Below are positions 39,628 to 48,731 of a stretch of 64,000 nucleotides of DNA, in pieces (within the stretch, counting starts at the first letter, position 1; every line of letters begins with the position of its first letter). The notes under the pieces were generated by a model, which saw only the letters and a program-made list of their open reading frames with translations, did no database searches and was not told the origin of the DNA. The stretch comes from an uncultured Nodularia sp. (GTDB lineage: Bacteria; Cyanobacteriota; Cyanobacteriia; Cyanobacteriales; Nostocaceae). Where the stretch lies: positions 62,001 to 126,000 of the forward strand of contig CAIWDD010000001.1 in assembly GCA_903911355.1 (NCBI GenBank), read 5' to 3'. Both the position numbers and the translations under genes were made by a program.

Positions 39628-40282
39628 TTTCCTTGACGACTCCGCTGTGACTTTTTCTTAAATATCCTGAGAACAATCTTTGACTAAAAAATATAATTAT
39701 TGGATTATATCTATGGTTTTTTTAACTATTTGTTGCCTAAATTCTTCAATGAGTATTTTTTGTTTATGTTATCTTATTTTGGTATATTTGAATATAGTTT
39801 TACATATTTACAAGCATTCACGCTTATTAAATCATCGGTGATGATGGATTTATATTTGTACTTGCAGTAAATAAATTTATCCAATACATTAAAAAAAATT
39901 ATGTGTTTTTTACAAAATGATTACTTTTGCTCTCAAGGTCGGAAAACTTATAGACAGCAAAACATACAGCGATTAATATCCCCACTGCGGAGCGGACTCG
40001 CCGTAGCTATGAATGTCCTTTTGTAAATGTAATAAAGAAATTATAAAGCATAAGTGGGTACTCTAGGAATTGATTAACTTTCATTGATCCCAATCAGGGA
40101 TAAACTTTTGTTAAGTTTTTTAAAACTATTTTATCATAAACTATTATACTAATTTATATTGCCAGGGAGGCCAAGCTTTCCTATGCTTAATTTAGAAGTG
40201 TTTTTATGGCTCAAGATGCAGCCCTCCGCTTAAACATTTCAAAACACAGTACTAATTGGATTAAATTTTTAGGAGTTCTGCG
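39628..40282. promoter_or_regulatory. Divergent control region between ndhF3 and ccmK2
   Basis: No gene is present in these 655 AT-rich bp. For ccmK2, a -10-like TATACT is at 40145-40150. A LysR-type site candidate at 40070-40098 reads ATTGAT-N7-CATTGA and then AATCA; these half-sites resemble the ATCAAT/TCAATG halves recalled for CcmR boxes, but the spacing differs. A TCAATG half-site also occurs at about 39748. A GC-rich small repeat sits at 39983-40011. The LysR gene at 45048 is the natural candidate regulator. Confidence 0.5.
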
Positions 40283-40591
40283 ATGCCAATTGCAGTTGGA
40301 ATGATTGAGACTAAGGGGTTTCCGGCGGTAGTAGAAGCTGCTGATGCGATGGTGAAAGCCGCACGTGTGACTTTGGTAGGCTATGAAAAAATTGGTAGTG
40401 CTAGGGTAACCGTGATTGTCCGGGGTGACGTGTCGGAAGTACAAGCCTCCGTTGCGGCCGGCGTAGATGCAGCCAGAAGAGTTAATGGTGGCGAAGTATT
40501 ATCCACTCACATTATTGCCCGTCCCCACGAAAACCTAGAGTACGTTTTGCCCATACGTTACACCGAAGCTGTAGAACAGTTCCGGACTTAA
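40283..40591 (+). CDS. ccmK2: Carboxysome shell hexamer protein CcmK2
   Basis: A 102-residue single-BMC-domain protein that tiles the carboxysome facets. It contains [19 protein letters not shown] (~4-22), the VGYEKIGS pore segment with the KIGS motif (~36-39), and [20 protein letters not shown] lies 8 nt before the ATG. Its close neighbour ccmK1 is ~90% alike but longer at the C-terminus. K2 versus K1 naming follows operon order and length. Confidence 0.94.
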   Translation: MPIAVGMIETKGFPAVVEAADAMVKAARVTLVGYEKIGSARVTVIVRGDVSEVQASVAAGVDAARRVNGGEVLSTHIIARPHENLEYVLPIRYTEAVEQFRT

Positions 40592-40624
40592 AAACTGATT
40601 TTAAGCAAGTAAAGTAATTAACGG

Positions 40625-40652
40625 GGTCGCTGTCTTGAGCGCCACTTTTTCC
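40625..40652 (+). terminator. Attenuator-like hairpin between ccmK2 and ccmK1
   Basis: GGTCGCT (40625-40631) pairs with AGCGCC (40638-40643), one bulged T, followed by ACTTTTT. This resembles a weak intrinsic terminator inside the operon. Confidence 0.45.
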
Positions 40653-40686
40653 CAAGGGTAAAAACTTTAATTCAGGATAAGAACTA

Positions 40687-41022
40687 ATGTCAATCGCAGT
40701 AGGAATGGTAGAAACGCTGGGCTTTCCCGCAGTAGTAGAAGCTGCTGATGCCATGGTAAAAGCCGCGCGTGTTACTTTGGTAGGCTATGAAAAAATCGGC
40801 AGCGGTCGAGTCACAGTCATCGTTCGGGGTGATGTTTCCGAAGTTCAAGCTTCAGTGGGTGCGGGGGTAGAATCAGTTAAACGAGTCCATGGGGGAGAAG
40901 TTTTATCTACCCACATCATTGCTCGTCCTCATGAAAACTTGGAATACGTGTTACCAATTCGGTATACCGAAGACGTAGAACAATTCCGGGAAAATGTCAA
41001 CGCCATTCGTCCTTTTCGGTAG
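40687..41022 (+). CDS. ccmK1: Carboxysome shell hexamer protein CcmK1
   Basis: A 111-residue BMC-domain shell protein nearly identical to CcmK2 in the fold (same KIGS pore motif) but with a longer C-terminal tail, [13 protein letters not shown]. CcmK1 and CcmK2 form mixed facets. It lies 95 bp after ccmK2 and 16 bp before ccmL. Confidence 0.94.
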   Translation: MSIAVGMVETLGFPAVVEAADAMVKAARVTLVGYEKIGSGRVTVIVRGDVSEVQASVGAGVESVKRVHGGEVLSTHIIARPHENLEYVLPIRYTEDVEQFRENVNAIRPFR

Positions 41023-41038
41023 AAGACCGTAATCTGTA

Positions 41039-41341
41039 ATGCAAGTTGCCAAAGTTCGTGGCACAGTAGTCAGCACGCAAAAAGATCCAAGTCTTCGCGG
41101 TGTCAAACTACTGTTGTTGCAATTAGTAGATGAAGAAGGAAACCTCCTGTCTAAATACGAAGTAGCAGCAGATACCGTAGGTGCGGGAGTAGATGAGTGG
41201 GTGCTTGTCACTCGTGGCAGTGCCGCTCGTCAGATTTTAGGTAATGAACAGCGTCCCTTGGATGCTGCAGTGGTGGCGATCATTGATACCATTCACTTGG
41301 AAGGTCGTCTCATGTACAGCAAAAAAGAGCAGTATCGATAG
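41039..41341 (+). CDS. ccmL: Carboxysome vertex pentamer protein CcmL
   Basis: A 100-residue EutN/CcmL-type protein that closes the twelve carboxysome vertices. VRGTVVSTQKDPSLRGVKLL (~5-24) and the closing AVVAIIDTIHLEG are typical. It sits between ccmK1 and ccmM, the standard order. Confidence 0.95.
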   Translation: MQVAKVRGTVVSTQKDPSLRGVKLLLLQLVDEEGNLLSKYEVAADTVGAGVDEWVLVTRGSAARQILGNEQRPLDAAVVAIIDTIHLEGRLMYSKKEQYR

Positions 41342-41397
41342 TCTTTGCTCATTCAAAGACTTAAGAAAAAAAAGCTTAATTGAGGAGGAATCTTGTA

Positions 41398-43053
41398 ATG
41401 GTTGTCCGCAGCACGGCGGCACCCCCAACCCCGTGGTCGAGGAATTTAGCCGAGCCCAAAATCCATGAAAGCACTTTTGTACATCCGGCGGCCAATATTA
41501 TTGGAGATGTGCGAATAGGTGCTAATGTCATCATTGCTCCAGGAACCTCGATTAGAGCGGATGAAGGTACACCTTTTTTTATTGGCGAAAATACTAATAT
41601 TCAAGATGGTGTAGTAATTCATGGACTCGAACAAGGCCGAGTCATTGGCGATGACCAAAATCAATACTCAGTATGGGTAGGAGAAAATGTTTCTATTACC
41701 CACATGGCATTGGTTCATGGTCCGGCTTATGTAGGAGATAATTCCTTCATTGGTTTTCGTTCCACAGTATTTAACGCCAGAGTAGGCGCGGGTTGCATCG
41801 TCATGATGCACGCTTTAATTCAAGATGTAGAAATTCCCCCTGGTAAGTATGTACCTTCGGGAGCGATAATTACTACTCAGCAGCAAGCTGACCGGTTGCC
41901 AGATGCTGAGGTTCAGGATCAGCAGTTCGCCCATCATGTGGTGGGGATAAATCAGTCATTAAGAACTGGTTATCGCTGTGCTGCGGATAGCAAGTGTATT
42001 GCACCCATTCGGGATGAGATTGCTAAATCTTATACAAATACTGGTATTACTGTTTTAGAGCTAGAAAGGAGTAGTGAAGTGTCGAGCAACAGCTTGGGTG
42101 CAGAAATCATAGAACAGGTGCGCTATCTTTTAGATCAAGGATATAAAATTGGTACTGAACACGTAGATCAAAGACGGTTCCGCACTGGTTGTTGGCAAAG
42201 TTGCCAACCCATTCAACCTGGATCTATAGGTGAAGCGATCGCAGCCTTAGAAAGCTGTCTGAAAGATCATAGCGGCGAATATGTCCGTCTGTTTGGCATT
42301 GACAATGGTAAACGGCGCGTCCTAGAAACCATTATTCAACGCCCGGATGGCATAGTCACTACCATCGCCTCTAGTGGTTTTCCGGCATCTGCTAATAATG
42401 GTAACGGTCGCTATAGTAGTAATGGCAATGGTCACGTTGCCAGCAGTGGTGTACTGAGTAGCGAAACCATAGAGCAAATTCGTAATTTGCTATCAAGTGG
42501 TTACAAAATTGGCTCTGAACACGTAGATGAGCGACGTTTCCGCACTGGTTCCTGGAACAGCTGCCAGCCCATTGAATCAACTTCCACCAATGAAGTGCTA
42601 GCCGCATTAGAAGCATGTTTAGAATCCCACCAAGGGGAATATGTACGGGTGATTGGTATTGATACCAAAGCTAAACGGCGGGTTTTAGAAAGCATTATCC
42701 AAAGACCAGGCGGAGTAGTTGCCCCATCTGCTACCAAGAAATCCTTTAGCAGCAATAGTTCCGGCACTGCTACCGCCACCGCCACCAGTACCCGGTTGAG
42801 TTCTGAAGTGGTAGACCAAATCCGACAAATTTTGGCGGGTGGATATAAAGTTACTGCTGAACACGTAGACCAAAGACGGTTCCGTACAGGTTCCTGGGCG
42901 AGCTGCGGTCAAATTGAAGCCAAATCTGACAGAGGGGTGATTGAGGCTTTAGAGGGATACCTCGCTGAATATCCAGGGGAATACGTGCGGTTAGTTGGTA
43001 TTGACACTAAAGCTAAACGCCGAGTCCTGGAAACTATCATCCAACGTCCCTAA
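41398..43053 (+). CDS. ccmM: Carboxysome scaffold and gamma-carbonic anhydrase CcmM (long form)
   Basis: CcmM gathers Rubisco in the beta-carboxysome. From ATG 41398 (strong GAGGAGG site) the protein is 551 aa. A left-handed beta-helix gamma-CA domain spans 1-205, then come three Rubisco-small-subunit-like repeats (~236-320, 354-438, 467-551) joined by Ser/Asn/Gly- and Ala/Thr-rich linkers. Zinc ligands His75, His102 and His107 are present, as is the Cys194-Cys200 pair that forms the activating disulfide in functional homologs, so this is probably an active carbonic anhydrase. Repeats 1 and 2 have two or more Cys; repeat 3 keeps one. An internal GTG start for the short form lies at 42079. Confidence 0.97.
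   Translation: MVVRSTAAPPTPWSRNLAEPKIHESTFVHPAANIIGDVRIGANVIIAPGTSIRADEGTPFFIGENTNIQDGVVIHGLEQGRVIGDDQNQYSVWVGENVSITHMALVHGPAYVGDNSFIGFRSTVFNARVGAGCIVMMHALIQDVEIPPGKYVPSGAIITTQQQADRLPDAEVQDQQFAHHVVGINQSLRTGYRCAADSKCIAPIRDEIAKSYTNTGITVLELERSSEVSSNSLGAEIIEQVRYLLDQGYKIGTEHVDQRRFRTGCWQSCQPIQPGSIGEAIAALESCLKDHSGEYVRLFGIDNGKRRVLETIIQRPDGIVTTIASSGFPASANNGNGRYSSNGNGHVASSGVLSSETIEQIRNLLSSGYKIGSEHVDERRFRTGSWNSCQPIESTSTNEVLAALEACLESHQGEYVRVIGIDTKAKRRVLESIIQRPGGVVAPSATKKSFSSNSSGTATATATSTRLSSEVVDQIRQILAGGYKVTAEHVDQRRFRTGSWASCGQIEAKSDRGVIEALEGYLAEYPGEYVRLVGIDTKAKRRVLETIIQRP
42065..42081 (+). promoter_or_regulatory. Internal ribosome-binding site and GTG start for short CcmM
   Basis: AAAGGAG (42065-42071) lies 7 nt before an in-frame GTG (42079-42081), in the linker just before the first small-subunit-like repeat. 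Initiation here gives a 324-residue protein (~35 kDa) made only of the three repeats, matching the CcmM35-type isoform known in beta-cyanobacteria. Confidence 0.8.
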
Positions 43054-43210
43054 AAGTGCTGAGTTAAGAGTGCTGTTAGCATCCGTGGGCGTAGCCATTG
43101 CTGAGTAAAATTTTTAGTCATTACTCCAGGCATCAAGCTATTGCCAACCTTATAGAATGGATTCAGCACTTAGCACTATGCTCTCTCCGGCTTCCGAGGT
43201 AAAAATTTCC

Positions 43211-43963
43211 ATGTCTGTGCCGCCACTGCACCTGAGCAACAAGTTCGAGTCTTATATAAGTGGCGAGGTGACTATTCATCCCAGCGCGGTCTTGGCACCT
43301 GGAGTCATACTTCAAGCTGCTGTAAACAGCAAGATGATCATCGGACCAGGGGTGTGTATTGGTATGGGGTCAATTCTCCAAGTTAGCGAAGGCACTCTAG
43401 AGGTAGAAGCAGGAGCAAACTTGGGAGCCGGTTTTTTGATGGTGGGTCAAGGCAAAATTGGCGCAAATGCTTGTATTGGTTCAGCAACCACAGTTTTTAA
43501 CTGTTCTATCGAGCCAGGAACAGTCATTCCGCCAGGCTCAATTTTAGGGGACACCAGTCGGGAAATTGAGGATACACAACAACCGGGAGCAGCTCCTAAC
43601 AATGGTGCTCATACCAGTAGTGAACAACAGCCAGAAGCGGAAAATAGTTTAGATCCGGATGAGGAGACAGTCATTTCCTCAACTAACATTTGTGCATCTG
43701 CTTACTGGAAATTCAAATACCAGTCTACTTCCTCTTCTGTGTCTTCGCCTACATCGGAAAGCCAGCCCCCTGCTGGAGAAAAAAACGCTGACACCAATAA
43801 ATCCATACCCCAGGAACCAAAATCAAGTCAGCCTCCCACTAAATCAGCTCATAATTTCGGGAACCAAATTTATGGACAAGGAAGTATAAATAGGTTACTA
43901 GTGACATTATTTCCCCATCGGCAAAGCTTAAATGACCCCATCTCTGACGATCAGTCTGAGTAA
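43211..43963 (+). CDS. ccmN: Carboxysome adaptor protein CcmN
   Basis: CcmN links the CcmM-Rubisco core to the shell. The start at ATG 43211 (MSVPPLHLSNKF) has a GAGGT site and fits the family; an open extension to 43157 exists. A hexapeptide beta-helix domain (~10-130, with GVCIGMGSILQV and ANLGAGFLMVGQGKIGANA) is followed by a Ser/Pro-rich disordered linker (~135-220). The C-terminal amphipathic encapsulation peptide (NQIYGQGSINRLLVTLFPHR) binds CcmK. 250 aa. Confidence 0.92.
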   Translation: MSVPPLHLSNKFESYISGEVTIHPSAVLAPGVILQAAVNSKMIIGPGVCIGMGSILQVSEGTLEVEAGANLGAGFLMVGQGKIGANACIGSATTVFNCSIEPGTVIPPGSILGDTSREIEDTQQPGAAPNNGAHTSSEQQPEAENSLDPDEETVISSTNICASAYWKFKYQSTSSSVSSPTSESQPPAGEKNADTNKSIPQEPKSSQPPTKSAHNFGNQIYGQGSINRLLVTLFPHRQSLNDPISDDQSE

Positions 43964-44010
43964 GTGTTAATTGTAAGTTGTCAGTTTCATGAGTAATCTG
44001 GAAAGTTCAC

Positions 44011-44814
44011 ATGGAAACATCTAACCAACACTCTATTAGCACAATTCAGAAATCCCGCCGACGAGATCCTCTGAAAAATACTGCTTTGGGTTTAGTCTCT
44101 ACCAGCAGCTTTCCCGCCATAGTGGGAACGGCAGATATGATGCTCAAATCCGCCGGTGTTCACCTAGTCGGTTATGAAAAAATTGGTAGTGGGCAGTGTA
44201 CCGCTATTGTCAGAGGCGGAATTGCCGATGTGCGTCTGGCTGTAGAAGCTGGTGTTCAAACTGCTGAACAGTTTGGTCAATTGGTTTCTAGCTTGGTGAT
44301 TCCTCGGCCTTATCCCAACCTGGATATAGTGCTGCCCATCACCAGCCGGCTGAGTAAATTGATGGAGGAAGGGAATCAAAGCAGTTTAAGTAACTTAGCC
44401 ATTGGTTTAGTGGAGACTAGGGGATTTCCGGCCATGGTGGGTGCTTGTGATGCCATGCTTAAGTCGGCTGATGTTCATTTAGCAGCCTATGAGAAAATTG
44501 GTGCCGGTTTGTGCACTGCCATTATTCGTGGCACTGTTGCTAATGTGGCAGTGGCGGTAGAAGCTGGAATGTTTGAGGCAGAACGCATTGGCGAATTGAA
44601 CGCAGTCATGGTTATTCCTCGACCACTAGATGAGATGGAGAAAACCTTACCTTTAGCCAGCTGCTGGATTGAACACCGCGAACCATTGCATATGCCCGTC
44701 AATGTCCAAGAGCAGGTGGCGGAAATAGAAGTGTTACAGTTGCCTGATTTATCCCAAATCCCGGCCAAAATTCCCCAGGAAGTTGCCGAAGAAATATGGC
44801 AAGATGAAGGTTGA
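44011..44814 (+). CDS. ccmO: Carboxysome tandem-BMC shell protein CcmO
   Basis: A 267-residue protein with two BMC domains (about 28-115 and 128-215) forming pseudohexameric trimers at facet edges. Each has the GLVSTSSFPA/GLVETRGFPA start and an EKIG(S/A)G pore-side motif. A short acidic C-terminal tail follows (EEIWQDEG). Last gene of the ccm operon, 47 bp after ccmN. Confidence 0.94.
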   Translation: METSNQHSISTIQKSRRRDPLKNTALGLVSTSSFPAIVGTADMMLKSAGVHLVGYEKIGSGQCTAIVRGGIADVRLAVEAGVQTAEQFGQLVSSLVIPRPYPNLDIVLPITSRLSKLMEEGNQSSLSNLAIGLVETRGFPAMVGACDAMLKSADVHLAAYEKIGAGLCTAIIRGTVANVAVAVEAGMFEAERIGELNAVMVIPRPLDEMEKTLPLASCWIEHREPLHMPVNVQEQVAEIEVLQLPDLSQIPAKIPQEVAEEIWQDEG

Positions 44815-45047
44815 AATTATTACATAATTTTAACTATTCATCTTGCCCTGGAAGGCATCTTACGCTTTGCTTGTTGTCTTGATAATAACTTGTGAATACC
44901 ATAAATAAAAGAACTTTCTTTGAATAAGATTAATAGATTTTTATCTATAGGATAATTCAGAACTTCGTATGAGTGGTTCTGTTGCATTGGCAAGTGTTCA
45001 GTGATACTAGATTTATAGATGAAATTTCTATTAGAGGAGAATCACCC

Positions 45048-45983
45048 TTGAAGCAGGCAACGCTACACCAGTTGAAGGTGTTTGAGGCAGCGGCACGGCA
45101 CAGTAGCTTTACTCGTGCGGCTGAGGAATTATTTCTTACTCAACCTACCGTGTCGATGCAAATTAAACAACTCACGAAATCGGTGGGGTTGCCATTATTT
45201 GAGCAGGTGGGAAAACGTCTATTCTTAACAGAGGCCGGGAGGGAATTATTTACCACTTGTCGGCAGATTTTTGAAACCATGGCCAAGTTTGAAATGACTG
45301 TGGCGGATTTAAAAGGTCTTAAACAGGGGCAATTACGGTTGGCAGTGATTACAACGGCTAAGTATTTTATCCCTCGTTTATTAGGGCCGTTTTGTCAACT
45401 TTATCCCGGAATTGAGATTTCCTTACAAGTCACCAACCATGAACGCATTTTGGAACGGATGCTGAATAACATGGATGACCTGTACATTTTAAGTCAAGTT
45501 CCAGAAAATATCGATGTCAACTATGAGCCATTTTTAGACAACCCTTTAGTAGTATTTGCACCCGTTAATCATCCCTTGGCAAAACAGAAAAATATCCCCA
45601 TAAAAAGGTTGACAAATGAACCTTTTATTATGCGGGAACCTGGTTCAGGGACTCGCCGCGCCGTGCAGAAACTCTTTGATCAACATGGTGTGAAGGTAAA
45701 AGTTAAACTGGAATTGGGCAGCAATGAGGCTATTAAACAGGCGATCGCCGGGGGGTTGGGAATTTCTGTTTTATCTCGCCACACCTTAATGCCAGACTCT
45801 TCTGAGTTCGCTATTTTGGATGTAGAACATTTCCCCATCAAGCGAACTTGGTTCATAGGGTATCCCTCTGGTAAACAATTATCTATTGTCGCTCGTACTT
45901 ATTACGAGTATTTACTGGAGTCCGCCAAAAAGTTTGTCGAGGAAAATGGTGATTATGGTAACAGTCCCGTTGAGAAAGTGTAA
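45048..45983 (+). CDS. LysR-type regulator of inorganic-carbon genes (CmpR/RbcR/CcmR family)
   Basis: A 311-residue LysR regulator. The start is TTG 45048, preceded by GAGGAG at 8 nt; it gives the family N-terminus MKQATLHQLKVFEAAARHSS with the winged-helix domain (residues 1-65, FTRAAEELFLTQPTVSMQIK). The C-terminal effector domain (~90-300) contains EPGSGTRRAV. Members sense carbon metabolites such as ribulose-1,5-bisphosphate, 2-phosphoglycolate or 2-oxoglutarate and control rbc, cmp or ndhF3/ccm genes; position suggests control of this cluster. It lies 233 bp after ccmO. Confidence 0.9.
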   Translation: MKQATLHQLKVFEAAARHSSFTRAAEELFLTQPTVSMQIKQLTKSVGLPLFEQVGKRLFLTEAGRELFTTCRQIFETMAKFEMTVADLKGLKQGQLRLAVITTAKYFIPRLLGPFCQLYPGIEISLQVTNHERILERMLNNMDDLYILSQVPENIDVNYEPFLDNPLVVFAPVNHPLAKQKNIPIKRLTNEPFIMREPGSGTRRAVQKLFDQHGVKVKVKLELGSNEAIKQAIAGGLGISVLSRHTLMPDSSEFAILDVEHFPIKRTWFIGYPSGKQLSIVARTYYEYLLESAKKFVEENGDYGNSPVEKV

Positions 45984-46808
45984 AATATAATTTATTTTTT
46001 GATATCGATAATTTTGGCTATACTCGGCAGATATATTTAGAAAATACCTAGCAGTCTGCCGGTGTAAGGACAACTGCGTGGGTGTAAAAAGCCTAAACTT
46101 TAAAAGTTGTCCCTCCGGGGAGGCTACCCCAGATGGTGAATTATTCCGACATTTGAGATATTAGAAAATTTTATACATTTTCCTTGCGTATTTGCCCACA
46201 GTTCTAAAAACCAAAGATCAGCCAGAATACTAGCAGGGATGGGGTTAGTAGCAAAATTGTTATGGGGCCAACCCTAGCAATTAAAGGTGGTGCAGCATCT
46301 GTAAATAAACCACCACCAACAATAGGTTCAATCTGACAGGCGATCGCTGATTATGATTAAATTTAGGTGGTGTGTGAATCCTGGACTTGCTGGAATAAGC
46401 TGGAATAATTTTTATGGTCAATTTTGTTGTCGGCAAGCTGCCAAATTTTCACGAACAATAATAGTATGGGGATGATTGTGTCGCAGCAGGCGTTATTTTT
46501 TTGTGATAGGATGCCAAACAAAGGGCTATATTTATGTAAGGCAGCCTGGGAAGTCGGCATTGTTAAAAATATCCTCAAGATTTAGGGAGAAGTCGATCAA
46601 ACGACTACAGTAGTTAATTTAGCTGCACAATTCACGTAAAATAATCAGTTTATTATTGATGCAGATATTGAAGCTTTTGCCAGTTCATAGGGAAAGCAAA
46701 ATCACAACTAGGGGCGATCGCTATTGCTGAATGGCGAGAGAAAAATACACCCTAGGGGGAGTCATAAACCACGTCTGCAAAGGAATTACAGCGTTATTGG
46801 AGAAAATA
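45984..46808. other. Intergenic region with decayed coding remnants
   Basis: About 825 bp. On the minus strand (46200-46340) a 48-codon frame reads EPIVGGGLFTDAAPPL, followed by a hydrophobic helix and a stop. It has no start and may be the 3' relic of a membrane-protein gene. On the plus strand 46560-46690 reads VDQTTTVVNLAAQF and NNQFIIDADIEAFASS between stops, another broken frame I cannot name. A small CCTCC/GGAGG hairpin is at 46112-46123. Confidence 0.4.
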
Positions 46809-47363
46809 ATGGTTAAGCCAAATCTATCCGAATCACTACAGCAAGAGGCACAAAAATTGATACTACTTGAAAATGAAGCTGCGGTTGAAGTTACAGCACA
46901 GGAAGTTACCGAACAGAATGTTTTAGCAACAGAGCAATTACTTAAACCCCATGATGCTGCTATGTCTAGTTCAAAAGATTTAGAAACTACTGTGGAAAAA
47001 TTAAAACAAACTCTGGAAGAATATCAAAATAAAGAAAAAACTCTGCAAAAACAAATTGTCGATTTACAATCAAATTTGTATGAAAAGCAAGTATTAACAG
47101 AAAGGCTGACTAAAGAACTGCACGAAGCTAAACAAACCGCCCTACAGCTTGCAGAGTCTAACTCTCAATTAATACAACAAAGTAAATCCCACATCCCACT
47201 AAAACAGGATAAGTCAGCAATTCCCAAGAAAGAAAGTGCAATCCAAGTCAAAGAGAAATATAATCCAGTTGGCTATAAAAAATCACATCGGTCTCCTGAA
47301 CATCTGCCAGAACGTCAAAAACAAAATGATGATTTTACGGATAAAACTTGGTTGTATGACTAA
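46809..47363 (+). CDS. Small coiled-coil protein in the carboxysome cluster; candidate McdB-like positioning factor
   Basis: A 184-residue protein from ATG 46809, chosen because GGAG lies 6 nt upstream; the frame is open to 46731. It has a polar N-terminus (1-55), a long Gln/Glu/Lys-rich coiled coil (~58-130, EKLKQTLEEYQNKEKTLQKQ), a charged disordered segment and a C-terminus with Trp four residues from the end (DKTWLYD). McdB proteins, which space carboxysomes with the ATPase McdA, share this architecture, including a conserved C-terminal Trp, and are often encoded near ccm genes. No McdA is in the window. The call is inference; a generic coiled-coil protein remains possible. Confidence 0.5.
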   Translation: MVKPNLSESLQQEAQKLILLENEAAVEVTAQEVTEQNVLATEQLLKPHDAAMSSSKDLETTVEKLKQTLEEYQNKEKTLQKQIVDLQSNLYEKQVLTERLTKELHEAKQTALQLAESNSQLIQQSKSHIPLKQDKSAIPKKESAIQVKEKYNPVGYKKSHRSPEHLPERQKQNDDFTDKTWLYD

Positions 47364-48244
47364 TTAATCATTGCTAAAATTTGTTTGGCGGTAACTTCTG
47401 GCTGTTCTAAGTGGGGAACATGACCAGCATCTTTGATCCAAACAAGGTTACTACTAGGAATCGCTTGGGTAAACTTTTTAGCGTCCGATGTACCTAAAAT
47501 TTTATCGGTATCTCCCCATAAGATGAGAGTTGGTTGGACAATGCTGGTAAGCTGCTTTGGTTTAAAAGCGCGATACCCACCACTTTTAGTAAAAGCTATT
47601 AAGGCTTGAGTCCAGTTAGGCATTTCTAGGTGTAATGAGGCACATATTCGAGCATCAGTTGAGGCGAGTAACTGATTTTTGTAAGCAGCGCGGGAAATGC
47701 GATCGCGTATATTAGGATTACGCAAAAAATTAGCTGCTAAAGAATCCAATGGGGGAAACATCAAGCTTGAGGGTGAACCCCCCTTCAAACCAGCGCTATC
47801 GATTAACACGAGTTTTTGCACCAATTCTGGGTAAGTTAGGGTAAAATCAATGGCAGCTGCACCCCCCATAGACGCACCCACTAAAATCACAGGTTGGTTA
47901 ATTAAAGTTTTCCAGAAATAATACAGATGAGTTTTGATAGCCAGGGGACTAAATTGCACATCGGTAATTCTGTCTGTGAACCCAAAGCCTAATAAATCCA
48001 CAGCCCAAGTTTCATTATCTCTTGGTAGCAGTGGTAAAAGGCGACGGAATTCAAACACAGAACTGTCGAATCCGTGAATTAATAAAATAGGTGTACCGCC
48101 ACTACCCTTTTGCACATAGGTAGTGGTAATTGGTTGATTAGTTAAAGGAGTGGCGATCGCTTGAGCCTGAATAATTTGAGCCAAGGCGATGGAGGTAGGT
48201 TCAGTTAGTTGTCCAACTGTGGGAGGTAAGAAATTAGGAAACAT
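47360..48244 (-). CDS. Alpha/beta-fold hydrolase
   Basis: A 294-residue hydrolase with LLIHGFDSSVFEFRRLLP (~54-71, oxyanion region), nucleophile elbow VGASMGG (Ser ~125), WGDTDKIL (Asp) and DAGHVPHLEQPE (His ~278). This is the pattern of small cofactor-free lipase/haloperoxidase-like enzymes. It overlaps the stop of the coiled-coil gene by 4 bp (convergent) and is divergent from ccmK3. Whether it has a carbon-concentrating role is unknown. Confidence 0.87.
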   Translation of the reverse strand: MFPNFLPPTVGQLTEPTSIALAQIIQAQAIATPLTNQPITTTYVQKGSGGTPILLIHGFDSSVFEFRRLLPLLPRDNETWAVDLLGFGFTDRITDVQFSPLAIKTHLYYFWKTLINQPVILVGASMGGAAAIDFTLTYPELVQKLVLIDSAGLKGGSPSSLMFPPLDSLAANFLRNPNIRDRISRAAYKNQLLASTDARICASLHLEMPNWTQALIAFTKSGGYRAFKPKQLTSIVQPTLILWGDTDKILGTSDAKKFTQAIPSSNLVWIKDAGHVPHLEQPEVTAKQILAMIN

Positions 48245-48356
48245 AATTCTTCAGTTTACACCGGGGCGAAGAGAAAATTTTGCTAAATGTCAAAGTTGGT
48301 ACGAAACCCTCGTACAATTAATATCACTTGATTTTTTAGACTCAGGAGCTAATGCC

Positions 48357-48665
48357 ATGCCCATGGCGGTTGGCGTCATTGAAACCTTGGGCTTTCCTGC
48401 TGTACTAGCAGCAGCAGATGCCATGGTTAAATCTGCCGCAGTCACAATTGTGTATTATGGTCAAGCCGAAAGCGCTCGCTTGTTAGTCGCGGTTCGGGGA
48501 CACGTTGCCGAAGTTCAAAGGGCTGTAGAAGCAGGAATATTAGCTGGAGAACAAGCTTATGGTGGTCAAGTAATTACCCACTATATTGTTCCTAACCCCC
48601 CGGAAAACGTCGAGACCATTTTACCCATCCACTTCACCGAAACATCTGATCCGTTCCGTATGTAA
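48357..48665 (+). CDS. ccmK3: Carboxysome shell hexamer protein CcmK3
   Basis: A 102-residue BMC-domain protein. The start ATG 48357 ([20 protein letters not shown]) has CAGGAGCT upstream; an in-frame extension into the hydrolase's 5' region is spurious. Pore-region residues differ from ccmK1/K2: VYYGQAESARLLVAVRG replaces [17 protein letters not shown], so the KIGS pore motif is lost. CcmK3 is known to make mixed hexamers with CcmK4 and tune shell permeability. Confidence 0.93.
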   Translation: MPMAVGVIETLGFPAVLAAADAMVKSAAVTIVYYGQAESARLLVAVRGHVAEVQRAVEAGILAGEQAYGGQVITHYIVPNPPENVETILPIHFTETSDPFRM

Positions 48666-48731
48666 TAGGTAAATTCCTCAGGACAATAAATTTGTCGCCC
48701 CAAATACGTTAATTCATACAGGAGATTACTA

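Noticed and set aside
40206-40304. 32-codon frame (MAQDAALRLN...) overlapping the ccmK2 start
   Set aside because: Its upstream site is poor and I cannot test conservation; it may be chance, though a leader peptide is conceivable.
46363-46578. 71-codon minus-strand frame in the gap after the LysR gene
   Set aside because: No ribosome-binding site and no recognisable motif; the region also shows broken frames on the other strand.
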